Below, in pieces: positions 10,147 to 21,249 of a stretch of 64,000 nucleotides of DNA. A program made the position numbers and the translations under genes. The DNA is from Harmonia axyridis (lineage: Eukaryota > Arthropoda > Insecta > Coleoptera > Coccinellidae), in assembly GCF_914767665.1 (NCBI RefSeq), contig NC_059502.1, positions 28,972,812 through 29,036,811 on the forward strand. The letters are read 5' to 3'. The notes under the pieces are model-generated. The model was not told the origin of the DNA, did no database searches, and was given only the letters and a program-made list of their open reading frames with translations. The stretch's first letter is position 1. Every line of letters begins with the position of its first letter.

Positions 10147-11027
10147 TAGGGGAGACTGGAGAGGGTTGATACACGTTCAAATTATCCGCCTCGGTTCTTC
10201 AAAGAAGGCCTTATCACGTGCAGTGTGTCTCTATGAGTGTGAAAATAGTGTCTGATTCTAGCAACGATCGCGTCACGAACAAAGTGTGTTTTCTACATAT
10301 TCGATGTAAGAATTTTCATAATAAACGTAAGGCTTTATCTCTTCATCAACAAAAACTAACGAAATTCATCACTTTATTCTTGATGCGCATTTCATTTAGA
10401 ATATAGTACAGATCTTCAATCGAATATCATTATGTTCACGTCCTATATTTTCTAAATTAGTCTTCTAGGGACGTTTGATACAGTAAATCTCACCTCAAAA
10501 GAAAAGTTTTAAACAGAAATGCAAAAACAAAAATAATGTGTTTGATGACTTGGATCATGAGGACGAAAATGAAGAAGATCAATTTTCTGATGAACGTCGA
10601 AAATAATAAATTGCAGTAGATGCAAGCTGGATCGTCATCTTCATCAGGAAATGTAGTGCCATTCAGCCTGTGCAAGTGTCAGTAGTAAAATAAAAATGTT
10701 TACTTGCGAATTATGTAGGAATTAGGTTGTGTTATGATAATAAAAATTGATTTCTTCTTATTGCTTGTACCTTATTTCTTATTGTATCAAACCTCCATTT
10801 TAGTGTATCAAGCCTCCCATGTATAGGGAGGTTTGAGACACTTTGCACCAACAATTTCAAGAACTCATAATCAAGGTTGAAATTTCCATTTTCAGTTATC
10901 AAATATTGCTAAACGTTTAAGCGAAGTCCTTAAATTTCACTCTGACATAAATGGATGTATATATGTTCAACACTAATTTTTATTAACAACTCTGTGAAAA
11001 ATGTATCAACCGTCCCCAGTCTTCACT
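10147..11027. mobile_element. Insertion with short terminal inverted repeats (unclassified DNA transposon or MITE)
   Basis: The left end (GGAGACTGGAGAGGGTTGAT) and the right end (ATCAACCGTCCCCAGTCTTC) are imperfect inverted repeats of about 25 bp. Comparison with the uninterrupted copy at 8508-8785 shows about 880 bp of extra DNA exactly between them. The interior is AT-rich and contains further TATCAA(A/C)CCTCC motifs around 10785-10850, but no transposase I recognise. The superfamily is unknown; the target duplication is not clean enough to read. Confidence 0.6.
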
Positions 11028-12575
11028 ATTCAGCTTAGCTGTGAAATCACGTCATGAACGTTCTCTGGACTGTGGATTTTTTTACGAGTTTCACCATAAT
11101 ATAATCAATGTAAACAATTGGTTGTCATCATATTGACCCACTGAATGTGGAATTTGAATGGTATTGCATACTGTTATATTAGTCGATTTACCAAACAGAA
11201 CATATTTGAAAAAATGAAATGGAAATGTCAATTTTGAATTAGAATCTGAGTGAGGCATCGGCAGTTTAGATTTAATTCACTGATTTTATTTACAAAAAAA
11301 TTATAATTTTTGTTTTATATTACTTTTACATTTGAAAGGTTTATCAATCGTGTCTCAATTATTTGAATGACAAATTTCAACATTTTTGAAATTTATACTT
11401 TTTGATGAAAACATAAAAACATGCCATTTAGAGTTTAAAAAAATTACACGTTCTTGTGTATTCCAATTTGAAAATTCAGAATATCAATAAATGGAAATAT
11501 TAACAAATAAAGAAGCGATAAATGACAATTGGATCAAGGAAGTGTTTTAAAAAAAATTGGTAGTTCCATGATAATGAAAAATTTTTGGAATTCATAATCG
11601 AGATACGACTGAAAAACTATTCAATATTTAAAGTGATTCAAATTTGTTTGTGAAAAAAAATTCTTTGAGTTTATTCTAAACTGTCATACAAAGGTTTCTT
11701 TCAAAAATTGGAATAATCGATGAAGCCATTTCCGCACAGAATAAAAATGAATCTGCACTGAGGAATCTAGTGAGAAAAGTAGTGCACCTACAGTCTAGAT
11801 CTAGACCCTTGACCCTTGATGAAAATCTTAAAACCATCAATAGTATTGTACTTCTCTTGCTAAGCAATATTTTCGGATACTTCTTTGATTTGAGTTTACA
11901 AATTTTTTTGTTGTCTCATCTTTGAAAAGTATATGCTTTAGCTTTTCACTATCTGAATGTTCAACTCACTTGAGACCTGAGTTTCACTCTGATAATGTTG
12001 TAGTGATTTTAATGATATTTGGAACAAAATACCGTGCTCAGATCATTGACCTTTTCGAATTTATTAATTTTAAATATTAAAAATCAAAAAATCAAATAGA
12101 ATCAATTCATTTTTAATAAACTAGATGACATAAAATCCTATTCCTATATCAGAACGAATAATTTTTAATCAAAACTGCGAAGCGTGACATTGATGATAAT
12201 ATGAGTGATATAGATTATTTTTGCATAGTTTCGAGATAATTTTTCTATAGAAGTGTTTTCAACTTTCCGAAGAACTTTTTCTATAATTTTTTTGTTGTAC
12301 AAGAATAAAGTGATAAAATTCACATTTTCTCAAAACTTTCATTGTAGGTACGAATTTTCAACAACCCTTCCCTCGAATACTATGATCAGTTTATTACTTT
12401 CCGAAAATGAGTGAACACCTTGTTAAAATCATGCATATACTTATATACACTACAAGGTAATGAAGACGAGCAATTGTACATACAAATGAGATGTACTCAA
12501 TGAAAGAATGAAACATATCACGTACCTAATTGAGTCAATGACGATTACTCCACCTAATTCATTCGATACGAAAAG
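11028..12575. other. Intergenic DNA upstream of gene 3
   Basis: No gene is supported. It contains the left 89-bp inverted repeat (11456-11544) whose partner lies downstream of gene 3. The short frames at 11676-11867 and 12450-12632 on the - strand have no recognisable content. Confidence 0.4.
11456..11544 (+). repeat. 89-bp inverted repeat flanking gene 3, left copy
   Basis: The reverse complement of this stretch recurs at 13204-13292 with one mismatch by eye. The pair encloses gene 3 with its promoter and poly(A) signal. Confidence 0.8.
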
Positions 12576-12576
12576 A

Positions 12577-12612
12577 TTTAAAAGCCAGTACCTGTAATTT
12601 GGAACCATCAGT
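12577..12612 (+). promoter_or_regulatory. Core promoter of gene 3
   Basis: TTTAAAA at 12577-12583 is followed by a TCAGT initiator at 12608-12612, about 33 bp apart to the initiator A, as in genes 1 and 2. Confidence 0.55.
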
Positions 12613-12642
12613 TGTCCTATTCTGACCAACAATCAAATCAAA

Positions 12643-13086
12643 ATGATGAAATACGTAAGTAAATATCGAAATATCGATTAATTGCCATTAATTTGTTTCA
12701 AAGTTTTCTTTCATATAAGTGTGAAACACTTTATTTCCGCTCATATTATATAGACGGATATGAAGTGTTTACTCTTTAATAGAATCAACATAAATTTTCA
12801 TTCAATTGTTTCTTTTTCATATTTTTATTTCATTTTGCAGTTCGCTCTCTTCTTCATCATTGGATGTGCCCTGGCTTTCCCAGAAGCTAAGCCAGTACCA
12901 GAAGCAAAAGCTGAAGCAAAACCTAGTGTTTTTGCACCAATTGTTTCACCGGCAGTTGCTTATACTGCAGCGTACTCCGCTCCATTGGCTTATAGCGCTT
13001 ACTCTCCTTATGTTGCCCCATATGCTGCTGCCTACACCGCTTATTCACCATATGTTACTTATTCTGAACCCCTTGTTGTTGTTTAG
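12643..13086 (+). CDS. Gene 3: small secreted Ala/Tyr/Pro-rich protein, subfamily A
   Basis: Exons 12643-12654 (MMKY) and 12841-13086 are separated by a 186-bp phase-0 intron (GTAAGT to TTTTGCAG). The 85-residue product is nearly identical to genes 1 and 2; the visible changes are Phe for Ile just after the signal peptide (CALAF) and Val for Ile near the C-terminus. The intron is about twice as long as in genes 1 and 2 and diverged apart from its last 60 bp or so. AATAAA is at 13110. The gene sits between 89-bp inverted repeats. An upstream in-frame ATG at 12760 lies inside the intron and is not the start. Function inferred as for gene 1. Confidence 0.85.
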
Positions 13087-13203
13087 TTTTATGAATAGAT
13101 TCCATACCGAATAAAAATTGATTCTTATTTATATTTTTTTATGAATTTTTCGAGCAATTTGAGGCATTGTAATGAAATCTAGACCCTTCTTTGATCCAAT
13201 TGA

Positions 13204-13292
13204 CACTTCTTTGATCCAATTGTCATTTATCGCTTCTTTATTTGTTAATATTTCCATTTATTGATATTCTGAATTTTCAAATTGGAATACAC
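13204..13292 (-). repeat. 89-bp inverted repeat flanking gene 3, right copy
   Basis: Reverse complement of 11456-11544. Its outer edge carries a short tandem duplication (CTTCTTTGATCCAATTG occurs twice at about 13187-13222), absent on the left side. Confidence 0.8.
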
Positions 13293-13704
13293 CCTAGATG
13301 ATTGAAGTGATTATCAAATAGAATATCAAATTTTTAACCTCCACGGATTTCACAAAACTTAAAATTGAATTGCTTGATCCCAAAATGAACTGAAACTGAA
13401 CGCAGATATTGATATGTAGGTATATCATTATAAAAGTTTTGAAAATTAGACAAAGATGACTAAATAAGTAAGTTGTCTTATTTATTAAAATGATCATATT
13501 TACATAGAAACTTCAGCGGAATTTTGTCGGTCACATAGGAAAAATAACTGAATAAGGTAAAATAACATCGAACTTTTCAGGAAGTTTAGGTGCGCTTGAG
13601 GAATCTATTTTGGATTCTCCATTATTCTTACTACGAATTCCACAAAGCATTCATTTCAGGATTAATGTTTTTTCTGAATGTAATTTCAGTTCAGTTTTGG
13701 TTTT
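13293..13704. other. Intergenic DNA up to the LTR retrotransposon
   Basis: I see no gene or repeat that I can name. The 3' edge is the ATAT target duplication at 13705-13708. Confidence 0.4.
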
Positions 13705-13708
13705 ATAT

Positions 13709-14031
13709 TATTATGAGATCCACATCGACCGAAACAGCACAAGTCAACATAATAGAAGAAGCTCGGCCAACGCCGTTCTTGGAAATGTACGCGATACTGC
13801 TGAAGTGCAAATTCTCTCTGTAAACTCATAAAGCTTTCTTTGTAGATTTCAGGACAGACTTTAGTTAGTTATGAATCAGATTTAGAACATCAAGCTTCGT
13901 TTTGTAACTCACGTTTTTCCCAAATCTTAATCTGTAGAATTATTAATTATTTATCCAAGTGTTGTAATTCTTAATTCAAAATAGAATAAATCCTTTTTGA
14001 AAACAGACTTTAAGATACGGAAAACATAATT
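13709..14031 (+). repeat. 5' LTR
   Basis: It begins TATTATGAGATCC and ends ACATAATT, so the termini include an inverted ATTATG/CATAAT. It contains an AATAAA at about 13985, the likely polyadenylation signal. Length is identical to the 3' LTR, with four substitutions between them. Confidence 0.92.
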
Positions 14032-14047
14032 GGCGCTGCGAACAGGA
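14031..14047 (+). other. Primer binding site of the LTR retrotransposon
   Basis: The sequence TGGCGCTGCGAACAGG lies at the LTR edge, where retroelements bind the 3' end of a host tRNA; TGGCGC-type starts are usual in the gypsy group. The first T overlaps the last LTR base. Which tRNA primes cannot be told without a tRNA set. Confidence 0.7.
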
Positions 14048-14157
14048 TATCGCAACGGGATTTTAGTTCGAAACTGAAATAAGTGTCCGCTACGGATTGT
14101 GTCCAAGGAACTCCCGTTGAGTTTCAACTCTTGATGTGATATCCAGAACCATCATCA

Positions 14158-14259
14158 ACCACCCCTTCAACACAGAAGGAAGCCAACCACTTCGATCCAG
14201 AAGGAAGCACCACCCCTTCAACCCAGAAGGAAGCCAACTACTTCGATCCAGAAGGAAGG
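14158..14259 (+). repeat. 51-bp tandem repeat in the retrotransposon leader
   Basis: Two units (14158-14208 and 14209-14259) share ACCACCCCTTCAAC, CAGAAGGAAGCCAAC and ACTTCGATCCAGAAGGAAG with only two or three differences. They lie in the 5' untranslated leader between the primer site and gag, the place where gypsy of Drosophila carries its repeated insulator protein sites. A regulatory role here is an inference. Confidence 0.75.
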
Positions 14260-14342
14260 ACCAGCCACTATAGGATGCAAATCTTGGTGTAAGTCCATCA
14301 ACCCCTTTTTCCCTCATTTTTCCACATCAGTCCTAATTTCAA

Positions 14343-15695
14343 ATGACAGATAACTCATCTCAAGAATTAGAAATTATCGCTGAAGACTCAGAAATTCTAG
14401 AGCTAGGAGCAAATTTTTTACAAAATCAATCGTTTAGAAATAATAGATTTCAACCTTATCGTAGAAGAACTTTAACACATTCCGAAATGAATAACCAAAC
14501 TTCATCTAACGTTATACCTACCGAAGTAACTAACGTTATACCTACCGAAGTAATGTCCAGACAGGACTTACAATTACTATTGAATTCCATACCAGAATAT
14601 TCACCTGGTCAAAATCTATCGATATTCATCAATGAAGTCGATAATTTACTACTACATGTGCAAGGAAGATTAAATCCTGACTTGAACTATGCGTTTAATT
14701 TTTCTATAAGATCAAAATTGAAAAATGAAGCCAGAGATTTCATTGCTTTCCAAAATGCCTCTGATTGGCCTACAATCAGAAGAGTTCTCTTGCAAAGGTA
14801 CGGAGACCAACATAACGAAGATTTATTAATTTCATCATTAAGTCAATGCGTACAACATAGAAGTGAAAATTATTTAGATTTTTACAGTAGGCTATCAAAA
14901 AATTTAAATGATCTCCTTCAATATCTGACCTTAAATATTCAAGACCCAAATTATCTCTTGTACAAAAAGCAGGACATTCAAAAGTTAGCCCTCAAAACAT
15001 TTCAAATTGGAATTCTAGAACCTTATCGATCCTATCTAAGTAATTTCGATTCAAAGACCATCGAAGAATGTATAAATAGATGTAAATTTTTTGATAATAG
15101 AAAACAAGAATGGTAATATTGTGAATTCCTACGAAAATCACAAGAAACGCCTAAAAAACCAATTCACATACGCCCACAACCATCAAATTATCCAAATCGT
15201 TCAAATCATTACAATAATTTCACTCCAAATTATTTTAAAAACCCACCAAATTTTACTAATCCAGCAACAAATTCTCAATTTAATAACAATTCTAGAAACC
15301 CACCAAGTTTCCCCCACTCAATAAATAAACCGATTTCAAACAATCAAAGATTCCCCACGAATCGCGAAGTTTTTGGAATCAAACCCGGTTCAAATATTTA
15401 CAAAAATCAACCAAAACCCACGCCTATGTCAATTTCGACTAGGAATACTTCTAAACAACCACAACAAACACCCATGTCAATATCAACCAGAACATTCCAA
15501 AGAAATCCAGATCAATCACAACAACCAAAATTTTATTCGGAAGAATTATTTAATGTTCAAACCGAGAATGATGATCCTGAATGTTATGAAACGGAATATT
15601 ATAATGCGGAAATTGAACAACAACCTGATTGTGAGAATTATTACGAGGATGACGAAAATTTTCAGATGAATGCCTCGGAATCCCAAGAAATTTAG
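14343..15695 (+). pseudogene. gag: gag of the errantivirus-like element (one in-frame stop)
   Basis: Gag is the structural polyprotein that assembles intracellular particles around the element RNA. The frame opens at ATG 14343 and runs 257 codons through a capsid-like region (SRQDLQLLLNSIPEYSPGQN near residues 75-95, FINEVDNLL, LLQRYGDQHNEDLL) to a TAA at 15114-15116. The same frame then continues without another stop to TAG at 15693-15695, giving about 450 codons in all. The C-terminal third is rich in Asn, Gln and Pro with an acidic end, and no CCHC zinc knuckle is visible, as is usual for errantiviruses. Near the start, a 24-bp tandem repeat encodes a doubled NVIPTEV. The lone TAA is most simply a nonsense mutation. 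Identity is sure from position and context; domain limits are approximate. Confidence 0.85.
15656..15662 (+). promoter_or_regulatory. Probable -1 ribosomal frameshift site between gag and pol
   Basis: A heptamer A AAT TTT lies exactly in the gag frame (codons AAT TTT at 15657-15662), matching the X XXY YYZ slippery rule. The pol frame is -1 relative to gag, its last upstream stop is TGA at 15650-15652, and gag ends at 15693. The 43-base window between them holds this one well-formed site. Confidence 0.75.
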
Positions 15696-18600
15696 ACTTA
15701 AATTGTGTAAAAATTAAGTCAAAATTGCCCTATATCTATCTACCCAAAATTGATCTTAAAATTTTAATTGATTCGGGAGTAACAAACTCCGTCATTAATT
15801 CGAAACCTGCCTTCGAAAAATTTTTTGAATATTTATACAAAGAAGAATTCAGTGTTTCAGGCTTAGGAAATACTATTAAAGCTGACAATAATTTGAGCAT
15901 TCCACTTTTATACGAACTAGGAATCTTCGATAATATCCATCTACATGTAGTTGATTGGCATCAGAAATTCGACGCTTTATTAGGTACATCAGATCTACAA
16001 AAATTAGGTGCAAACATCGACTATAAAACACATACTTTAGAAATTAATAACATGAAAATTCCATTCAACCTTGCATATTCTTCCACAAAATTAAAACCGA
16101 AAAAATTCGAAGCAAATAATTTTGTTAAAGTACCTGTCACTATAGAAAACGGTGATGTTTTATTACCAGAATTAAATTTTCAAGAATTTTCAACTCCAGA
16201 ATGCATTGCTCATGCGAAAAACGGATTTTGTTTTATACCAACTTCAAAACCAAATCAAAATAACATAGAAATAAATTTTTCTGAAAGAATACCTGTGACA
16301 TCTCTTTCAGAGACTGAAATATCTACACCTCCATTAGAAAGCCAAAATTTTAGAATTGCTAAAAATATTAGAACCTCACACATGAATTCTGAAGAAAAAC
16401 GAGAAATTTTGAAACTCTGTAGTAAATTCAAAAATATTTTTTATAATGAAAATTCCGATCTTTCATTCAGCAATAATGTAAAACACAAAATTCGAACAAA
16501 AGATGAAGAACCAGTTTATGTTAAATCTTTTAGACACCCCCATCACATGAAAAAAATTATTCAGGAACAAATTCAAAAATTATTAGATGACAAAATTATA
16601 CGTCCATCGATTTCACCCTACAGTGCCCCAGTTTGGATTGTTGATAAGAAAAAAGACGCATCTGGACAAAAGAAATACAGAATGGTCATTGATTATCGAC
16701 GTCTTAATGAAAAAACCGTAGAAGATAAATACCCTTTACCGCGTATCGAAGAAATTTTAGATAACTTAGGAAAAAGTTGTTATTTCACAACAATCGACAT
16801 GGCAAAAGCATTTCATCAAATTGAAATGGACCCCGAATCGATCGAAAAAACCGCGTTTACAGTGAATAATGGCCACTTTGAATATGTTAGAATGCCTTAT
16901 GGTTTGAAAAACGGCCCAAGTACATTTCAACGTTGTATGGATAACGTACTCAAAGAATATCTCCATAAATTCTGTTTTGTATACATGGACGACATTGTCG
17001 TATTTTCCAAATCCTTACAAGAACACATTAATCACTTAAAATTAATATTTCAAAAAATAAAAGAATTCAACCTAAAAATCGAACTTGACAAATGCGAATT
17101 TTTAAGCAAAAATGTAGAATTTTTGGGACATGTGATAACCCCGGAAGGAGTATCCCCCAACCCCTCAAAATTAAACACTATAGAAAATTACCCAATACCT
17201 CGTACAGTGAAAGAAATCAAATCATTTCTAGGTTTGGTAGGTTACTACCGCAGATTTATTCAAAATTTCGCACATATTGTCTCACCTTTTACTAAATGTT
17301 TGAGAAAAGGCGCAAAAATAAACCCTGATGATCCCGATTACGTACATGCATTCCACTTATGCAAAGAATTATTGACAAATGCCCCAATTTTAGTATATCC
17401 AGATTTCGAGAAACCATTTAAGTTAACCACCGATGCTTCAAATGTTGCTATTGGAAGTGTTTTATCACAATCAAATCGACCTGTAGCTTACTATTCAAGA
17501 ACTCTAAATTCAGCTGAAAGAAATTATTCGACTATCGAAAAAGAATTACTTTCAATCCTAGATTCTACAAAACATTTTAGGCCTTATCTTTATGGACAAC
17601 ATTTCACAATTGAAACCGATCATAATCCCCTCGTATGGCTCTCTAAAATCAAAGAACCAAATTCTCGACTCATACGTTGGAAACTGAAATTAGAAGCATT
17701 TGATTTTAAAATCATTCACACCAAAGGCAAAGAAAATAAAGTTGCCGATGCTCTTTCTCGTATAGAAATACATAATCGAGAAAATGAACCACTTCTATCT
17801 GATGTTGATTTAAATGTAGAACTATCCTCTATTTTACCAAATGTGAGTGAACTCCCTGAATTAAGCGATGAAGAATTAGAAAATATTCTCAATCCCCAAA
17901 ACGATGAATTATCTATTCCAAATAATAGTGAACAACAAAATTTAAATGATGATCAAAATTCTGATACTGATGCTACCATTCATTCTACCCAAGAAGATAA
18001 TGGAAAAGCCATTCCAATTACAGAAAAATCAGTCAATATCTATCCCAATCGAGTAATTTTAAACATCGGTGAACAATTCAATTTGAAATTTAGTAAACCC
18101 TTCGGAAGAAACACGTATAGCGTATCAATACGACAAAATTGTATTACAGATGATTTTTCTAAACTTTTCAAAGAAATTCTCAGACCAAATGAATCTTACG
18201 GAATTTATTTTAGAGACAATAAGCTGCGTTTACCTCTCGTTAGATTCTGTAAAGAATCATTTAACTACTCTGCCAAACTTTTTATTAGCAATATCTACTT
18301 ATTGGATGTAATTTGCGAGGAAAATCAAAAAGAAATTATTTCCGAATATCACGACAAAAATCATAATGGAATTTCAGAAAGTCACAAATTTTTATCAAAA
18401 AAGTATTATTGGCCGAAAATGAAAAACAAAATCACTGAAATCATAAATAAATGTGAACTATGTCTTCAGTCAAAATACGAAAGACACCCTTATAGATTGA
18501 AATTTTCTGGCCCTCTTCTTGCAAAGAGACCATTTGAAGTAATACACATCGATACTTTTTCTTTTCTTAATTCCAAATTTTTGACAATAATAGACCTCTT

Positions 18601-19396
18601 TTCTAAATACGCCCAGTCGTATCTCGTTAAAGATGGTACAGCATTAACAATCCTCAACAAATTACGCCATTATTTGGCACATCATAATATTCCTCAAAAA
18701 ATTGTTTGTGACGAAGGAAGAGAATTTCATAATAAAACCTTTTTAGAGTATTGTAAGTTGAATAAAATTGATTTACACTTTACTACTGTGAATAACCCAA
18801 ATTCAAACTCTCCTATTGAGAGATTTCATTCAACACTATTAGAAAAACTCAGAATTTTGAAATTGAAAAATCCAAATGAAAATCCTTCAAATCTTATGAT
18901 CACTGCAACTTTGATCTATAATCAATCAATACATTCAACGACCGGATATTCTCCATTTCATTTACTTTACGGTCCGTACGACAAATTACCAGAATTTGAC
19001 TTGAACATGACAGTTTACGAGCAATACAACGAAAAAAGAAAGAAAGAAATATTACCATTTTTTGACCATATTTACGAACGGAATAAAGAAAAAGGGCAGA
19101 AAAATATGAATAGAATGAATGAGAATAGAAACGATCCCCCAAATCTAGCACAAAGAGAAGTCTACGTTGAAAGAAATAGACCCAGAAAAACTGACCCGCC
19201 TTTTGAAAAAGTTACAGTTGAACGACAACAACAAAATAAAATTAGTGGTTTAACTCAAAAATCTAGAGAAACCACAGCTCATATAAAAAAAGTCAAACGA
19301 CTAAGAAAAAATGTTTGTTCTTTTCAGGATACCAATGATCCTCCTGATACAGACCCAAATCAACCAGGCCCTTCAGGTCAACAAAATAATCAGTAA
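15663..19396 (+). CDS. pol: pol polyprotein: protease, reverse transcriptase, RNase H, integrase
   Basis: Pol has no start of its own and is read by -1 frameshift from gag. It is open for about 1,240 codons to TAA at 19394-19396. Numbering residues from 15725, the protease DSG (LIDSGVTNS) is at 16-18. The RT palm has FTTIDMAKAFHQI and the YMDD box at 420-423. RNase H starts near TDAS at 569-572, with YYSRTLNSAERNYSTIEKEL. The integrase has an HHCC zinc finger (H near 875, CELC) and a DDE core with D about 943, D996 and E1032, exactly 35 residues between the last two. The C-terminus is basic and Pro/Asn-rich and overlaps the start of env. All catalytic motifs are present, so this polyprotein may be functional; only the upstream gag stop limits its translation. 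Confidence 0.93.
19316..19327 (+). promoter_or_regulatory. Probable splice acceptor for env mRNA
   Basis: A pyrimidine-rich run ending TTCTTTTCAG (19318-19327) lies just upstream of the first env ATG at 19335. Errantivirus env is expressed from a spliced mRNA, which fits. The donor was not identified. Confidence 0.5.
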
Positions 19397-20912
19397 TGGA
19401 TACTTTGAAGAACCCTTAAGTCAGGCCAAAATTCTTGATCATTACCATAATTTTCTCTTTTTTATAAACATCACGAATTTACAAATCAATTATGATCAAC
19501 TTAATTACAACTTTAATGCACTGCAGAAAAATCGAACTATTGATGAATTATCTCATAGAATTTACCTTCAATTAAAATCGAATTTAGCCCAAATTGAACA
19601 AATACTACATAAATTCATTAACAAAAAAGTTAAAAGAGGTTTGGCTAATTTTATTGGCAAAGGCATAAAATTTATCACAGGAAATCTACACGACGATGAT
19701 CTGAAAACTATTAACGAGAACATAGAAAGTCTCCATCAAATTAAAAACTCTGAAATTGAAAGAATTAATAAATTAACTTCTTTTGCAAATCATTTAACAC
19801 AAAGGTACTCAGAAGATTTAGCTTTATTGAATGATAATATTCAACATACTAAATTACTTTTTCAAAACATAAAATCAACGGAACAATTCAGAATGACTGT
19901 TGAATATCAAATACTTCAAGCAGAAGATCTATTGAATACTTTCTTGATGCTTGAAAGAACTATCAGTTTTGCAATGAAAGGAATACCAAATTTAGAACTC
20001 ATAAAAATCGATGAACTTCTTTTGATTGGAAAGTATCTCGAAAAAATTTATTAACCACAACAATTATCTCCAATCGATCACGTTCATCTCTATAAAACTA
20101 TAGAGTTTGCTAAAATATCTGTCATAGGAACGGATGAATCCATCACCTTTCTCCTCAAAATTCCTATTCTCAAACAGATCACCACAAACTATTCCCGAGT
20201 GTACCCTCTACCTAACCACCAAGATATTGCTGTAATACCTCCGAAAAAGTATTTGGTCAGAATCAACTACGAAGAATACTGGACCAATGAAGCCTGTATT
20301 TCCACATTAGGCAGTTCCATTGTCTTATGTCTTCAACCACCAGTCAAAGAAGCCTGCATCCTGTCATCACCAGACCAGTGTCAAAAAGTGCTCATCAAAA
20401 ACAACTATAAGATAATCCATACACTTCAGAACAAACAACTTCTCACCCTGTTTAAGAATACGCAGACAATACTAGAAGATTGCCATGGTATAATTATGAA
20501 AAAATCCATACAAGGAATAAACCTGCTACATTCAGATTGTACCATCATCATCGACAATTCAATATTTGAAAACACTGAACCAATTTTTGAGATGAAATTT
20601 GAAAACATTTCGAAACTCCCATTGAGTTACGATTATAAAATGGAACTTCAGTTAAAACACTTAAGAGAACCTACATCAATCCTGCAAGAAGCTGAGAAAC
20701 TTCAAAATCAACCAATTTATCTACACCCAATAACTCAGCTCACGCATTATACCATAAGCGGAATTTTACTCTGTTTCATAATCATTGGAACAATCACTGT
20801 CATGATAAACAGAGTAAGAATTAGAGACCTGTTATACAATCCGAGGAAAATCATTCGCATCGACCTCGAGAACAACCCAGGTGATCCCACTGATAACGAG
20901 GACGTTATCTGA
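19335..20912 (+). pseudogene. env: env-like glycoprotein of the errantivirus-like element (one in-frame stop)
   Basis: This third frame has the layout of insect retrovirus Env proteins related to baculovirus F-type fusion proteins. There is a short hydrophobic start (MILLIQTQINQ), then a furin-like basic site KKVKR ending at 19637, followed at once by a Gly/Phe-rich fusion-peptide-like segment (GLANFIGKG) and GNLHDDD. Long helical regions follow, then Cys-containing ectodomain, a transmembrane helix at about 20740-20815 (GILLCFIIIGTITVMI) and a basic-acidic tail. The frame is broken by a single TAA at 20052-20054, after which it stays open to TGA at 20910-20912. The encoded product is therefore truncated before the anchor. 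The frame could also start at 19311, inside pol. Confidence 0.85.
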
Positions 20913-20915
20913 ACT

Positions 20916-20926
20916 AAGGGGGGAGG
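20916..20926 (+). other. Polypurine tract
   Basis: AAGGGGGGAGG directly abuts the 3' LTR and would prime plus-strand DNA synthesis. Confidence 0.85.
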
Positions 20927-21249
20927 TATTATGAGATCCACATCGACCGAAACAGCACAAGTCAACATAATAGAAGAAGCTCGGCCAACGCCGTTCTTGG
21001 AAATGTACGCGATAGTGCTGAAGTGCAAATTCTCTCTGTGAACTCATAAAGCTTTCTTTGTAGATTTCAGGACAGACTTTAGTTAGTTATGAATCAGATT
21101 TAGAACATCAAGCTTCGTTTTGTAACTCACGTTTTTCCCAAATCTTAATCTGTAGAATTATTAATTATTTATCCAAGTGTTGTAATTCTTAATTCAAAAT
21201 AGAATAAATCTTTTTTAAAAACAGACTTTAAGATACGGAAAACATAATT
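20927..21249 (+). repeat. 3' LTR
   Basis: 323 bp, same boundaries as the 5' LTR. Differences that I count: one C/G, two A/G and one C/T substitutions. The ATAT target duplication follows at 21250-21253. Confidence 0.92.

Larger units (their letters stand above)
13709..21249 (+). mobile_element. Errantivirus-type (gypsy-like) LTR retrotransposon with gag, pol and env
   Basis: The element is 7,541 bp, bounded by two 323-bp LTRs with a 4-bp ATAT duplication on each side (13705-13708, 21250-21253). The order is LTR, primer binding site, a leader with tandem repeats, gag, pol (protease, reverse transcriptase, RNase H, integrase), env, polypurine tract, LTR. This is the layout of insect endogenous retroviruses of the gypsy/17.6/297 group. 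I count four differences between the LTRs (about 1.2%), so the insertion is fairly young. Gag and env each contain one in-frame TAA, while pol is open. This copy is therefore probably defective unless complemented. Confidence 0.93.

Noticed and set aside
15688..15694. AAATTTA at the gag end as the frameshift site.
   Set aside because: Its phase relative to the gag frame is wrong for a -1 slip; A AAT TTT at 15656 is in the correct phase.
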